NCBI RefSeq assembly: GCF_001577835.2
Contig: NC_029529.1
Span: forward strand, 7,132,157 to 7,196,156
Length of the DNA stretch: 64,000 nucleotides
DNA from: Coturnix japonica
Taxonomy: Eukaryota > Chordata > Aves > Galliformes > Phasianidae
Reading direction: 5' to 3'
In this document: in pieces, positions 1-15,169 of the stretch
Numbering within the stretch: the first letter of the stretch is position 1
Layout: each line of letters starts with the position of its first letter
Position numbers and translations under genes: made by a program
The notes under the pieces: model-generated
What the model saw: the letters and a program-made list of their open reading frames with translations, nothing else
Told to the model about the DNA's origin: nothing
The model's database searches: none

Positions 1-716
1 GCCCTCATACAGGGATAACAGATGAGTTATTCAAATAACATCAAATTAGATTTGACACCTGGAAGAGAAACGTAAGAAAACTGGAAAGGAAATCCACTTT
101 TCTAAAAGTGAATGTGAGCAATGCCTGGGCAGAAAAGACCATAATGAAGCGCACCGGAACGGAATTTGGAGCTGTGATTCTGTGTGCTTCTCTAACTGCT
201 GTGGCTTTTAGAGTTGCTTCAGGTTCGATCACTTAAGGAATGAATACTGATCTAGTTAAAGTACACAGGCTTAAAAAAGATATGCACAGATATGAAGTAT
301 TAACCTTAGGGAAGTGAGAGCAGACCTCAACTGCACAGTGTGCACGGCAGCATTGCCTATCCCTCTGCACAACCCTGGGAGCTGAGTTGTCCTGGTACCC
401 AGGACAGTTGTCCCAGGTGCCCAGGAAATGAGACAATCCACTCTAACTACCAAAGCTACAGAAATATGAAGCATTTTCCATCAGAAAAATCCTGGAAGAG
501 CCACATCTGCCAATCAAACACTCCCTAAACAAGTATTAATGTACACTCACTCATGCAGAGCTGCATCTCTCTGCTGTTTATTGCATTTTAACATCGTCAA
601 CACAGCTTGCTGAAGCACTCACAGTGCTCTGCTGACCTCCATTATTTATGATGGCATGTGAAATTGATTGTGGTTGAAAGATTCTTACTGGAATAAAATG
701 AGCTTCTCAATTATTG

Positions 717-731
717 ACACACACACACACA
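717..731. repeat. (AC)n microsatellite
   Basis: An uninterrupted AC dinucleotide run of about 7.5 units. It is short and of no evident function. Confidence 0.85.
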
Positions 732-3700
732 AATGTCTGTTTTCCAGTGATCCCCCGTAGGGACCACTTGCCTGGCCCTGAGTTCATGACAACAGATATC
801 TCCAGTCGCCAAAATACAGGTGACTGCATTGAAATGATTGTCAAGGTAAAGAACAGCAGAGGTCAAGTGATTCACTCTCTGTATCACTACTTGGAAGGTA
901 AACTGTGAGGACAATGTAAGGCTTTCTGCTGTTCCTAGATGGATAAATGATAAGCTCTGCAGCAAAGCAAGTTGTGATCATTTTTTATACTTTCTATCAA
1001 ACAGAGCAGGAAATATGCACTAAGTATTAATGAGATTATGAAAAGATGAACAAGGATTTCAGAGATCCAGCCTCCTACTTGCCTTTGCTCTCTAAGAAAA
1101 TCCTCAGCTACTTGTAATCTAATAAAAGAACTTAACCCACTGCAACAGTGAGAGAAATCTACTGCAGGTTTTATATGCAAGAAATGCAGAGCTCTACACA
1201 TGCAGTGGTCAGACCTCACAGAGCATCCCCATACCTCCCCCTCCCTCAGCTTCCTACAGGCAGACCCTTGATCAGCACCTTCATGAGATCCCAGCACATG
1301 CTATTCCATCCTGAAGCACCAGCCCCTGCGCAAGGCTGAGCCCAGCAGCGCTGACTTCAAGCTGCTGGACTTCCCTCCATGACCACAGGTGTCAATGCGT
1401 AGCCAAAATGGAAAGAAGTGGGCAGGGAAGAAAAAGAGCCATGGGGTGTCCTGCCTACACTGTCCTGCAACGGGACTGAGATAGAATGAAGAGAAGGGAA
1501 AGCTCACCCTGGCACACAATACTAGCACTGATTCTTTTCCATTCAACAGGATTTTTTTTAATAGACCTATTCTCTCCCTTCTGCCTGAAGCCTGACCTTA
1601 CACGTGTCACTTCCACCCCAAGCACAGGTTGCTCAGTCTGCTTTCCTAGACCAGCACCCTAGAAATTTGTGCAGTCCTGCAGTCCAACTTCTTACTCACG
1701 CAGCAAACCTAGATTTAAAACCATGCCCAGCATCTGCTCTGTGCTCTCTGTTCGTGAGACTTCCCATCTGCCCATGTCAGGTTGAAAGCAAAGCCAGCAA
1801 GTACAGTTAGATGAGAGACGCATGGTGTGCTGTGCTGTGACTGCTGCTTTTGGGAGAGTCAGGGGTGAAACATAACTTGACCAGCCTACAAGGAAAAGAA
1901 CCAATTATCTGGCAATTGTATGCAGCTCATTTCAGTGGGAGGCTTGTAGTCAAGGGGAATAAAATATATGCTGACATCAGTACGCGGAGGTTCCCATTGG
2001 AAGCCGCTTTCACTGCAGTGTCGTGAATCTTTTCAGGAACAGCTTGAGAAGATTTATTCTGTGTATCAATCTTCCTGGGGAGCGGAGCTGACAATGGTCA
2101 TACATAATAATGTTTAAGTCAATTCACATGCACAGTCAGTGTCTGTCTACAAGTCTTGGCCCTAATCAGTACATTAAATAGAAACTTATGACTAATAACT
2201 CAGAAAGGACCTCTCTAGGGGCGATTAAATGCTCCTCTTTGGCCACTGTCAGCTCCTCAGCCATGTGCTGCAGCAGCACATGCTCCCCCTGGCTCCAGGA
2301 AAGGGGAATGGAAAGTTATAACTCTTCTGTTTGCTTGGCTGATGCATTTTTTATGAGCTGAATTCTTTACTTTAGATTTTGACAGTGATTCTGTGACGTC
2401 TGTAAATCAGTAATCACGGTACCTCTCTGTCCATCCCCAGGAAGTCAGGGGCCACTCCAACACTGGACTTATCTTTCTATTTGGCTATACAGTTCTCCAC
2501 CTTACTGCATGAAGACCTATCATGAAGCCTACATCCAACGAAGTAATCACAGTGTCTTCTTCTGGCCTCAAATCCATAACCTGGACCTCTCAGATGTTTA
2601 TACATGTTGTGAGCTTTGGGATTCCTGCAAGGAGCAAACAACCCAGAGCTCCCTGTTCAGGACCATCCACACAGTCAGGATCTCTGTCTTGTGCAGAAAT
2701 CATCCAACGCATCCTCACCAGGCATCCAGGTAGGCATCATCTGCTCCAATACTGCTGGGACTGTTCATGACATGTGCAGAAAAATTCCTGTAGGAGAAAC
2801 ACCCTGCTGTTGGTAGATGTTCACACATAAAGAGCTTGTGTGTGACATTTCTTTCTCCTTCAGTTTCCTATGGTTGTTTGGGTTTGTTGGCTTTTTTTGT
2901 TTTTAAAAAGTAGCAGACCACATCAAAATTGGCTCTTCCATCATTACACAGAGAAAATCTGTCCATGAACTCCTGTTCATTCCTGTGCACAGACACCACT
3001 CATTACAGGGTCTGTGGGAGACACTCATTTAAACCATGAAGCATTTACCTGAAAGGTATTTGAACTCTGATGAAGGTGCCAGAAGAATGTAGCCTTCCAG
3101 GGGGAATCTGCTATTCACCCTTATTGACCTCAGTGTGACTCACAGGTGTGCATCATGTCATGGGCTGGTGGTGAGGTTACATAGGATGTTGGAGATGTAG
3201 GTATCACCACAGCAAGCCAAGAACTCAACTCAGAGATGCTGCCATTACTTGGTGGCAGATTATAGGAGTCAAGTGTCCTCCTAGACCAGATTCTTTTGAA
3301 TGATTCACTGTGGGGAAGGGAGATAGAAAGGAAAGCATCTTAGAAAGCAGATCCTGGCTGCCTGCACCATTCCCATCTCTGTGTGGCTGTGATGCTTTGC
3401 TTGGTGGGAGCACATGGGAGATCGCTTGCTGTGTCCAAATCCTACAGACAGCAGCTCTGTGCTAGAAGCCTCCATGGCATTCCCCATAGACAGGAGAGCC
3501 CAGAAGAGGTGTCCAGGTTAGGCTGTGTCTAAAGGCAGTGCAACGAGCTCTCCATATGTTGTTTTCTTCAACAGCTAAATCATAGATGATGCTTCATTAA
3601 GCTTGAGATTCATCCGTCATTGTTAGTGTTGCACTCAGTAATAAAATAATCATTTGAAGGAAACAGATATCAGAACCCAACAAGGTCGTGGGCTGCTGGG

Positions 3701-6477
3701 CTGGCCTTCCCACCAGGCCTGGCAGACAGCCTGCTGCCTTCTGGTTCTGACAGGCAGGGCCGTGATGGGAAAACCCCAGATGGCTCTTTTTATTGTGAAA
3801 GCACTATATGAAGCTGCAAACATATCTGTCACCTTCCAGCACGTTATTTACCAGCTCTCCTCAACATTCCCCAAACAATATTTTCTAGAGACTGTAATTC
3901 AATACCTCACACCCCTGAGCTGTAGCATCAGCCCAGAGAGCAACGTGATAAATGCACTGCATCCCTCCAGGGCTTGGGTTTGCAGTATTCCAGCTGTTAA
4001 TTATCCCTCTGCTTTTGTTATTCTCATCCCTGCTGTGCCTCAGCATTTATTATATGGGACTACATGCACTAAAAAGATTCTGATTGTTTTAAAGTATAAG
4101 GAACAATTTACCCCTTTTGTACAACATCATGCAGCTCAAGGGATCAAGTGGCAAGGTTTGATCAATGAGGCGTCACTGGATTACAGGCAGCGGGGCTCAG
4201 ACCTCAGAGTGCATGCTTGGGAGAAGTGCAAGTGAGGGAACACACCAAGAATGTTAAGCACGGGCACAAAAAACTTCCCTCATTCTCCTTTCCCCATCCC
4301 TTCCTTCCCAGGCCACCACCCGTCCCAGAAACATTCTCAAATTAATCCCCGTGCTGAAGAGAACATCCAAAGCCAGCGAAGCCTGGTCCTGTTGTGCTCT
4401 GGGAAGAGTTGCTCCTGCTCTTCCCAGCCAAAGCTGGGTCAGCCTCACTGCAGGGAGCTCTGTACCACCCCTGCTCTGACCCAGCTCCCTCACGCCAGCA
4501 CCGCACAAGGCCCAGAACTCTCAGCACTGCAGAAATGATGCTCTTGGCAGCCCCCAGGAAACAGGAAAGCAAATACTATTATCCCCACTTGTCTTCCAAG
4601 AAACTTCCGCAGGTAATTAAGACCAACGCTGACACTTCTTGAACTGTGGATTTCTGATATTTAATGACATTTTCCAAATATTTTTAATAGACATTTCAAG
4701 GCTCGCTCCTAATCTGACATCCGTCTTCTATTAGCATGAAAACAAATAGAAAGGCCTGAGAATCATTGCTTATATTATAAATGACTTTATTGTTGGTTTT
4801 ATTACCTTCCCCATTAAGCTGTCACAATATGTGCCTCTTCCCATTTCCATGATGACCAGTCAGTGAAATCTGTCATCTTTTCCATGTGATTTATATAGGA
4901 CCCCAGCGATAACTTAATTCATGCAGAGGATAATTATCAGCTATATTATTAAGGTTTCTCAGTTGCCCTAGGGGATAACGTGTCAGAAAGGTTAAAACAT
5001 TGACAAGCAATAAAGCACGTATTATAATTAGAGGAGAGCTGGGATAGATAACTGGCTCTGAGCAAGGAGCTGAGCTGCAGTTTAGCATTCACTCAGCAAA
5101 GACAGCCGTGACACGGTCACATCTTTCACCTTCCACTAGGACTGCAGGAGTCTAGGCCAGTTCCTTGGAGGGGATTCCAACAAAGAATATGTCCTATCCC
5201 ATTAATATATATTGATTACTTAAACCTAGATGACCATGCCCTACAGTGAACTGATTTATTGTTCATAATTGAACAGGATGTGGTTGCTGAAGTAGACAAG
5301 GCTTCTCCATAACCCTTCTGCTTTTCTTCCCACATCGTCCAAAAAGTTTGTCTTTACAAGAATGGCAAAGGGAGGGAGAGCAAAGAATTGGCATTTCTGA
5401 AATGAAACACTGATTTCTTCTGGGATTGAAACTACGGGTGCGTGCCTTAATTGGTAATATGGCATATAGGTATAACCTGGAGGCTATCCCTGAGATAAAT
5501 GGACCTTTGGCTCAGGCACAAAGCAGTAACTCAGCAGTACATCTGAAGTGAGACTACAAACCTAACCGCAGTTATTTCTCTAGATCTGCTATTGTTACAT
5601 CATGAAGAGTAGGCAAGGGACTCAGGAGCTCATAAATAGTTTTCATGGCAAGCACGTACACCAGCCAGACGAAATCTCTCTCTGAGAAAATATGGAAAAG
5701 TGGTAGATTTAACCTACTGCAAAATGTCATTTCTTGAAGGGGAAAAGCCGCCGCCACCACCACCAACAACAAAATACGCAACTTTCTTGATGCTTAAAGG
5801 ATGTGTTTATTCTGCAGCAGCATTTTAAATGCTGAGCTCTGGACTTGGCCTTAGGGAGTAGAAGGAATTTGCTGCAGCAAATCCTGCCAGCCCTCCCCAT
5901 TGTAATCACAGTGAAAATATACTATCATCTATTATTACCTCCACACCCGGAGCACCTGAGCAGGTTTGTGGACCTGTAGTAATGCCCTTGGTAGGACATG
6001 GCACAGAGTCTGAGTGGGGAATAGTTAACTTCAACACAGCAGGAAAAGTTGCCTCTTTAAGAAATACGTGGGAAATAACAAGCATCAAGTCAAATTAAGC
6101 GGCTGTCCTCCCTGCCAACTGTAAGTGCTGTTTCCACTTTCTTTCAGACAATTTGTCCAACAGCACTCACTCACACATCACACGTAGCAGGTAAATTCCT
6201 CCCCTCTGTTGGTGGTCTAGCAGAGCAAAGCACAGCCAGAGCACAAAGCAAATGCACATGTGCAGATGCAGCACTGCGGGCTCCAAAGCTGCTGCCACTG
6301 CTGAGCAGCAGGGAGGTCTCAGTGTGACACCCCATGCCTGACACAAGGGCTGCTCAGGAAAGGGAGAAGTTAACACAGGAGGAATTTACTACAGGAAGCA
6401 AAAGCACACACAGATCACACTGCCTGGTAGAAGCTTTTCTCTGCTCATCTTCCTCCCATTATTAAAATGTCCCAAGG

Positions 6478-6500
6478 AAAACAAACAAACAAACAAAAAC
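6478..6500. repeat. (AAAC)n microsatellite
   Basis: Four to five AAAC units in an A-rich stretch. No recognisable SINE or LINE body is attached on the 5' side, so I call it a simple repeat rather than a retroposon tail. Confidence 0.75.
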
Positions 6501-9500
6501 AAGAAGTGAGAGGGACCAGGGTCAGCGCAGAGAAGGCACAGAGGTATGACCTATATACACCATCTCCTGCCAGAAGCAGAGAAAGATGAATCCCCTCTGA
6601 CTTCAGAAGTCACCCTTTTAAGACTCAATAAGTGACAAGAGAATTAGGGAATACAGGTGCTTAGAGGGAAGCATGTTTAAATAACATCATTCCTAGCTCA
6701 GTGCATACAAACACCTACTTGGGCACTGAACACCAGCACCCAGCATCACAGCACTTTGCAGAACAAAAACAGACAGTCTCTGCAGGAGTACTACCTCTGG
6801 CTCTTGATGAAATGCCTCCTGTAGCATTCTCTCCCCGTTGTGCTTTGCAGATGCTTCCCTTTTTAATCTGTCAGAGACAAGCAGCTGCACTTCTGAAAAC
6901 AACACTTCCCAATAATGCTCTGTTTACAGCCAGATCTTCATTCTCACCCGGTGCTGGTTGTGCTTATCCCTGTCTATCAGTAGGGCAAACTGCAGCCCAG
7001 GCCCATGGCTTAAGTTAACCTCAAAAATACGTTCAAATAAAACATCGACTTTGCACTATTGAAAGCTCGGTAGCAATGAAAAGATGAGAAGCATGTAGTC
7101 CATGTATCATAGCTTTCCAATTGTGATGTCTTCACTGAGCACAAAGGAGTATTATACTCCTTAACAATCAAAACCAGATGGTACCAATTTTGATAGCCAC
7201 TTTCACAGAGCTGAGAATGCTTTTGTTGTGCTGGATCTATTGTAAGCCAGTTAGCTTTAGAGGTAATCAGATATTTAACATATTGAAGAGACTGGGATGA
7301 ATGTAGGATCAAGCTTGTTAATCATCAGCTCTTTACTCCAAAAGCAATGTGGGGAGCTATTGAAGTTACTAAGGCAGGGTGGACCAGATCACTGGCAGGA
7401 CCTAAGCCCAGTTTGCTCCCTTCTTTCTGTATGAGTGATGCCAGCCCCTCCCACTGCCTCTCCCTGATGGGAAAAGCCATCCCGTTATCCCATTCCTGGT
7501 CACAGCTCATCTGAGGAACACGCACAGATCCTGACACTGCCCCACACAGACACTGCTTCCATGCTGAGTGCCACAGCATAGGCTGCTCACACATTATGGG
7601 ACTGGGAACACAGTAAAAGCCTGAGGGCACCAGAGAGGGTGTTACAGTACAGGAGGAGAGCCCCAAATGTACAACACTGCTTTTCTGCCCTGCTCCTGCA
7701 GGGGGAATTGCAGCCAGGAAGGTTCTGAGACAAAGCAGGTAACAATTCTTTACTATTACCAGGTGACAGCTCCTGGGAACGTACAAATCAGTTAGCATCT
7801 TGGAGCCTGATACAGCAGGTCGGGAAATTCTTCCTACCAGTTGCTGTCTGTTTGTAATATAGTTAGCACAGACTTAGGAATCAATATTACTGCTCTCAGA
7901 AGTCACAAGCATTAATGATGCTAGGTAGAATACGAGCTTGTCCTTTCTTAGAGCTAAATGTCTTTTAATGGCACTTGAAGCATCCCTGAAAGTGAAGTGG
8001 TCTCCATCATCTTCCCTGAATCATTTCACCATGATGAAATATTGGATCTGATCCTATTTAACCAACAAGCTGAACTGGGAAGACTAAACCTTACCCATTT
8101 TTGCCATCTCCGGACAAGTCCTTCTGATAATCAAACACCACACTCTCAGATTTCTTCAAAGAAAGATGCACAGCAGGAAAAGCCAGGCAGCTCTCCTGTT
8201 TCCACACTCTGTGTAGCAGCTGCTGCTCCCTCACTGAGCCTACTATCAGCATAGACCCCCTCCTCGTATCTGAGACTTCGTGCATCAACTTTTTGCCTTC
8301 ATAGCAGAAAACGTGCTGATGTTTGATGACTCAGAATAGGATTAGGAAATAGTCAGGCACCCATTGGGGAGCTAAGAAACCCCCCAGCAGTGTGGCTTAT
8401 GCATTTTGGCAATGTGAATTTCAGGAGAGTATATCTTGTGTCTTCTTCTAATAGCAACATTGAAAATCCACCAGAGATCAGTTTAATGCTTTGGAAAAGG
8501 TTAATGTTGTTAGGGATTTACTGCTATATTTGAAGTAGTTTAAACTATTATTTTTATTTCCTTGAGTAAGATGGAATTTCAGTGAATCGTGTAGTTAGTC
8601 GGCCAGCTTGTGTCTGAAAGAGGTCATTAAAAGCTTGGGTGGTTTTAAATAGTATCTAATTCTGTCCGTCTGGCAGGGAGTGGGGAACTGCCATCAGCTC
8701 TGGGTTAGTTACATCAGCTTCTGGGTCAGCTGCTCCAAATAGATACTAAAAGTGAGGGCAAGGAATTCCTATCCCTAAGCCTTCAGGTTTCGGGTCTGTG
8801 AATATCCCCTGCACTCTATGAGCACCAATGTCCTTAATGCTCCTTTGTCCCTAACAACCACTCTTAAGTACCATCCAAGGCCTTCCTTCTCCATGCACAG
8901 CATTCTGCCTTGGATACCACCATCCCTCTTCAGAGAGGAGCATTTCCAAGCTCCCTAAAAACCTGTCACCCTCCTGCAATAAATATCCAAGGACTGCTGC
9001 CACTTGACTTTTCTGCAAGGACTTGTACCTCTGCAGAGCCTGGGTTTGGTTGCTGGGCCAGTCCCCAACATGACACTGCTTTGCCTTCCACAGCGGCTGC
9101 CTAGCACTTGCACCAAGGCATATGGATTCCTGTTACTTCACACATTCCCCAGTCCTGGCAAATTCCAATGTCCACAGGCAATACACTAACCCTCCTCATC
9201 TGTGCCAAACAGCATCTTGTGGCAAAAAGTGCTGGCAGGATGAGTCCACAGGTAGGCTGTGAAAGTTGAGTAATAAAGCTGTTTCTTGCACACAACAGCA
9301 GAGAAGCTTTTGCTTGAAAAACTTGACATTGGCCGCGTGTTATTTTGAGAGCCAGCAACGCTTTCCTCTGGAGGAAGTTAAGGGCATCAGTGTCTCCTGA
9401 TGCTCATCTCACGGGTCATCTGCAAGTCTACAACTGAAGTCATTTGTGCAAAATACTGTGACAATGTCAGTTGTAATTGCATCAGTCATGCCACACAACA

Positions 9501-12500
9501 AGACAAATATGACAACATCAGAAATTGCTTAAGACTGAAAAGCAAATGCAGGAAACAGCAGGCAGTCAGAAACAATTATTTTACTATAGTAGGTGCAGTA
9601 ACAGCTCTCTTTTCTGACAAACAGTTCTCCTGGGAAACAGTGTACAAAGCTGCCAGAGACTGCTCACTTTCCCATGGGATACTATCAGTCTGAAAAATGC
9701 ATTCTATTTTCTTTAGAGGTTCTGAAATTAGAAGGCACCAGCCCCAGACACAGAAACCCACAGTTTCTGCTCTTCGTAGCACACAGATACCTGCCTCTAC
9801 AGAAAGTCCAGTTCTGATAAGATATAAAATGAGGCGTTTTGCCCTACCAAATTCAGTTGTAAGAGAAAATGCAATGAGTCATCATGTTTCTTTCAGTGAG
9901 ATGTGAACATGCCCGTGATACAGCCCTGTGACAATGGTATCTTCACTGCACGTGAGATTGGCAAGCCTGCGCTAAAGTGACTTCCCATTATACCCCTGGG
10001 AAAGAACAAGGCAGGTTTCCACCTCAGCAGACTGTTAACCTTGTAACAGAGCTGCATAGACCAAGCAGACGTGTGGGAGGGATTCTTCCTACTAAAATTA
10101 AATAAACCTTATGTGAAAAATGTCATTTCCAATGTCTTGAGCTGTCAATTGCAGGAGAAAACGATATTGATTTCTCCAGAAACTTTATTTAAGCGAGTGA
10201 CCTATTAAATGAAACTTATTTGACACCAGATGGCTCTTGCAATTTAATTCTTGACTGAAGTGATGTCTCCAAGGCTTTGCAATGTTCTTTATCTTGAATG
10301 ATGAAAGACATTTTCCTTACAGCCATTTCTGCCTGTATCCCAGGACTTTTGCAAAGGAAGTCCTCAAAAGAATCCGGAATTCTTCAACCTGCCTTGACAA
10401 TCTGCAGAAGCTGCCCACAGAGGAACAACAGGCCCATGCTTTATAAAAGCAGCAGATAAACCTCCTAAGCTGCTGTGATGGTGCTGGTGCTAAACCAGCC
10501 TTCTAGGGAGCACTGGCACTCAAACCTCCTGCCTTTCCTCCTATGTGTCTCTTTCCCCAAGTGCCTCAAGGCAAAGCTAATTCTGGGAAGAGAAGTTTGC
10601 TTCTCAATTCCAGCCCTTTCTGCACTGGTCCTTGAAGTTCATGTTATCTGGCTGTGAATATAGAGCTGTCTGTCATGCTTCAGAGACCACTCGCTTCTGC
10701 TTATAAAGCTTTTCTGCAGTTTGTTCTTTTAAAAGAAGCCAATTTATTTGCATTCAAAATCTATAAGGAAACAATTGAATAGTACAACTGTCAGAATCTG
10801 CCTCTTCCATCAAAACAGCTTAGGCACATCCGAAATGTCAGCACTGAATAACAGCCTACATCCTTTGGGTGCCCAAACCCACATCTGCATCTGCTACTGG
10901 GCATCAAGCAAACTTGGCAGAGCAGTTAACGCTGCAGCATAACACATAGTGTCACTTGCACAAAGACAGATGAATCCTAATGGTCCTTTCTACTCAAAAG
11001 CTCTCACCAAAGGCCCTTCATGGGCACCGACCCACAGCTACTTTGTGATTTTAATCTCTTTTCCATAAGATCAGGAGCTGAGACTGTCCCACCTTCACAA
11101 AGCCTTCTAGCTGTTGGCCATGCAGGGCTCACAGAAGGACAAGGCAAAGCACCTTGCCTGCATACAGAATCCTGTTATGATGCTCTGCACCATGTATGAG
11201 ACAGACAGAGGTATATCTTGGTTGTGTATGAGTCCATGGGACTGCTCTAAGAAGCTATGGAACTAAGCAAACACTTCAAGGCCAAGTAGGGAGCCAGAAG
11301 CAATGGCTGTGGGTTTGGAGAGGACCTCTCACTGGTAGTCCTTCCTAGTGGGAAATCTCACACCCATGGCATTGGATGCTAAACAGCCCTGGGAGAATAG
11401 AGTTAGTAACAACATACATTATTTCTTACTTTAAGCAAGAAGCTATCTAAGTAGCTGCTTCTTCCCAGTAGCTCCCATCAAACATCCCACCCCAGAGATG
11501 GAGCAGCAAGCAAAGGCCACTGTGCACTTCGATCTCCCCTGCAGTACCATCAGTGCAGCATCAAGGCCCAAAGAGCATACAGCTGTTTATTCCTTTCTTA
11601 CAAGTCTGCTATTGACCCATCTCTGTTCCATCAAAGGGGCTACACAGACAAGTCACCAAACGCTTCCCCCAGCAGGCAGCCAGCCTGGCTATTTCTATAA
11701 AACCCCTTCTTACATCTCCCCTAATCCCAGTTCAGTCACAGCAGAGAAGCTCAAAGGATTTGAACGCAATTTTCTCATTGAGTTATACTAAATCATCTAG
11801 AAAAGTAGCTAGAATTACATAGAACCTATACAAACTAAAGCGACATAACTATTCTGCATTTGAACTTTTCATTATTATTCCTTAGAGTTAACCTTCTCTG
11901 CTTTTAAATCACAAACTCATTTTGCTTTCCACCATCAGATAGGGGCCTTGAGCTGCAGGAAACATGACGTGAGTGTTTGTTTCACACTCCCTTTAACTAA
12001 AAAATAACGGGGCACTCAGTGGTCATTGCTCCTCAAAACCAGGCCTAGAGCAATACATTCACTTAGGCACACTGCTGAATGGCAATGTGGCATCTCCTGC
12101 GCTCTGAACAGCCAGACTGCTCCAAACACTGCACCTACCCAGCCCCAGAGCTGTACTTCTGGGGCTTCCCAAACCACAAAAGTTAATGTAATTCCAAGCC
12201 TTCTGGAGAGAGAATCAGAAATGCCAGCTATAGCTTCAAATGGCACAACAGAGGGGGCTGATTTGTCAGTGTTTGCTGCTGATGATTTGATTTTTCCAAG
12301 AACCACAGAATCACCTGTTTTGTTAGCAGCATACCTGCACAGACAGTGCAGGCACAGCCTTTTCAGCTAAGCTCTGATGCTATCAGTATCTGAACTGTTT
12401 TGAAACAGAACAAGGTTTCCTGGCTAGCGCACAGTGCATGCATTCTCTTATGGAAAGGAGCAACAAGTTTAATCACCCTGTCACTTCAAAGCAGCAGCTC

Positions 12501-13672
12501 ATGCCACAAACCAGCAATTTGCCACTGAAACCAATTCCTACCGAAGGTGTTGGCATGCTGCTGGAGTCTGTTGTGCTCTGCATACAGCTGATAGGCTGCC
12601 GCACTCTTCTCTCACAGCTGCCTGCAGATAGCTGGAGGAGTACACCCTTAAGGACATGTTTCCCTCATCTGATGTGTTTGGTTTCTGTTCCTGCTGCCAG
12701 TTCAAATGCCAAGACATCATAAAAAAAAGAAAGCCCACAAAGCAGAGTTTAATTTATAAAACACTAATTCCTTTCTGAAATTTCAACAAAGCTGAAGCTT
12801 GACTTGAAAATTAAAGCCAGCTGCGTTTGCTCGGCTTGTAATTAATTCCCCTCATGCGAAGTGCTACCTTGGGAAAGAGAACCAGTCATAAACACATTCA
12901 CCTGCCATTAGAAAAGGCACACAAGGTAAATAATTCAAGAGATTTGAAAATAAATTCATGCTTTCACAGAAGCAGACTTCCAAGCTTCTTTTCATCTTCT
13001 CTCTGCAGCACCTTGCTGTAATAGAACAGTGATACACATATAAAAGGAGAGAGAACAGAGCATGAACTGGGCCTGTCTAGCTTGAAAACCAGAGAAGCCT
13101 GTTTGCAGGGACACAGTCCTGTGAAATACACACAAAGCATCCTGGATTTGCAGACACATCCACAGAAATGAAACCCTTGATATTCTAGAGAAATGCAGGC
13201 TTTCAAAGCAGGCAGGACTCTTCTGAATGGAGTGGGGGGAGGAAATCTGTGGTGCCTCCTCAGAGCTCTAAGAGATTGAATGTGCAACTGAGCTGTTAAC
13301 AGGGAACGACAGCAGCTTTGCTGCATTTATGATGCAGTTTCATTACTATTTCGGTCCTGACTGGCACTTTCGGGTCCTGCATTTATTAGCAGCATCCTAC
13401 TGGAATAAGATAGTACTGCAGGTGTAAGGCACTCAGCATCAACAAGGAGGCTGGCTACATCTGCTCTTTACAAAGCTCTGCGTATGTCTGGCAGAGACTG
13501 GGAGAAAGAACCATGTACCCATTTCTGCTGCAGCAGAGAAGAATGATTTCCCATTCAGAGCAGCAGCTCTGTGCTCTGTTCCATTAACATAGAAGCAGGA
13601 GGTGACCCAATACAGGTATGCTCACCTTCTGGCTTCAAGGACAGTGGATGGATGTGGCTGAATCTGAAGCCA

Positions 13673-13726
13673 CATATATATATATGAAATATATTTATAT
13701 AAATATAAATATTTATATTTAATAAA
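13673..13726. repeat. AT-rich low-complexity tract
   Basis: A (TA)n core followed by imperfect AT-only sequence, about 54 bases with almost no G or C. It is a likely length-variable low-complexity tract. Confidence 0.8.
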
Positions 13727-14854
13727 CAATAAGAAAGGAAGTAAAGAGTTTTACGTATCTGTGTTTCTGTATCTCATGTTGCACTTTAGTTGTTTTGGAT
13801 TCCCAACCCAGGAAGGAGGACTGCTGCCAGGACACCCTTCTGGGAGAACCAGGCACCTTCACTGGTCAAGGCACATCTTGTTGGCTGCTTCCAGAGTCAT
13901 ATTTTTGCACAGCATTTGTCATACACTAAGAACCTCCTTTGGGTGGAAATTCACTTCTTACAGCCTTCATGGGAAAGCTGCATTTCTCCTTGGTGGGTGT
14001 CGTGATGGAAAGCACAGCAGTGACTAAAGAGAAACAAAGTCTTACGCTGCAACAAGAGAGGATTTGTTCAAATGCAACAGCTATGGGCAGAAATAAAGGG
14101 AAGAAGCAGCTTATCTTCAGAAGGCCTCAGGTACAGAAGGATCTCCAGCAAGATGCCCTACTCCACTGCATCTGAACTGCCCTCTGACTCTTTCGGTATT
14201 TGCCACTTGGGTATTTTACAGCTCCTTTTATGTCCAAGAACTGCTGCATGCAGTCAGCACTGCTGCTAGCAGTTGAGGGCTCTTGCCAACTCTGCCGGTG
14301 TGATTTGCACAGCCAGGTGGCTGATCTCCCAGAACCAGGGCCTGTGGTCGCAAACCCTATTTCTCTCCATGTCTATAGGAAACAATCTTGATTCATTCAT
14401 TCAGCTTGTATTGATCATCTTCACTTTTTTATGAGAAATGAATCACGAGGAGCTCTTTCTGTTTAAAGCTGAGGAGATGTTGTTCAAAGACTTGCTGTGG
14501 TATTTCTCTATCTGACAGCTTTATTGGGTAATAGCCACTGGTGGTGTATATGTGCGCAGTCAGTCAGACCTTTTATGTATGTATGTACCCATAGAAAAGA
14601 CTGGTTTAAAGATACCATTTTAGTATTGTTGTGATTATACCATGAGACCAAGAATCTAAAAGGCAGATGAGAACCAAAAGCTGATTAATAGATATTCATT
14701 GGCTCTCCCTGTTCTCCATACCCCAAGTAGGAGGATGCCAGACCACTGTCTGCCTGCTAAAGCCAGGCAGGGTGGAAGGTGAGAGCATGTCTTGTTGGAA
14801 TTCAATTAGTAAATAGTAATCAGACATCCCAGCCTGGTCTGGTCAGGTGCAGAG

Positions 14855-14913
14855 GCTGGAACTGCATGGACTTTAAGGTCCCTTCCAACACAAGCCATTC
14901 CGTGATTCTATGA
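14855..14913 (+). mobile_element. CR1 LINE, 3'-end fragment
   Basis: The segment carries the diagnostic avian CR1 3' end: a GGACTTTAAGGTCCCTTCCA block followed by a degenerate copy of the terminal ATTCTATG octamer repeat. CR1 copies are usually 5'-truncated, which fits the short length. It is non-autonomous and ancient or moderately diverged. Confidence 0.8.
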
Positions 14914-15169
14914 TTATTTCAAAAGTGAAGAACAGATGTTCCACATATTAAGGAGCTATTATGCTAAGTGTCATTGCAGTGACTTGTGGGAGCAGCATAC
15001 TCATTTGACTAAGATTAGCTGTTGCAACAAGGTCATTTATGCTTTAATGTAATTAGTTATGCCAGTATTGATAGAGGAAAAAAAAAATAGTCTCATGTTG
15101 AGACAGGGATGTTTCATTGCCAGGGTTGTATCTCCTTGAGTTCAGGCTTCCTCTAAAATTTGTTTGCAG

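Larger units (their letters stand above)
1..14850. other. Intergenic gene desert, left part
   Basis: I find no supportable gene here. Open frames are short, lack family resemblance and are not linked by splice-compatible neighbours. The base composition is ordinary AT-leaning avian intergenic DNA. Visible simple-sequence tracts are listed separately. In mammals the DNA upstream of KDM8 is also gene-poor towards HS3ST4, so a desert is expected. An unannotated long noncoding RNA cannot be excluded from sequence alone. Confidence 0.6.

Noticed and set aside
3654-4235. Open frame of 193 codons on the plus strand in the desert
   Set aside because: No family resemblance and no conserved motifs. 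In 64 kb over six frames one frame of this length is about expected by chance.
10223-10236. CTCF-like ACACCAGATGGCTC in the desert
   Set aside because: Mismatch at the first core position and isolated. Too weak to list next to the two better sites.
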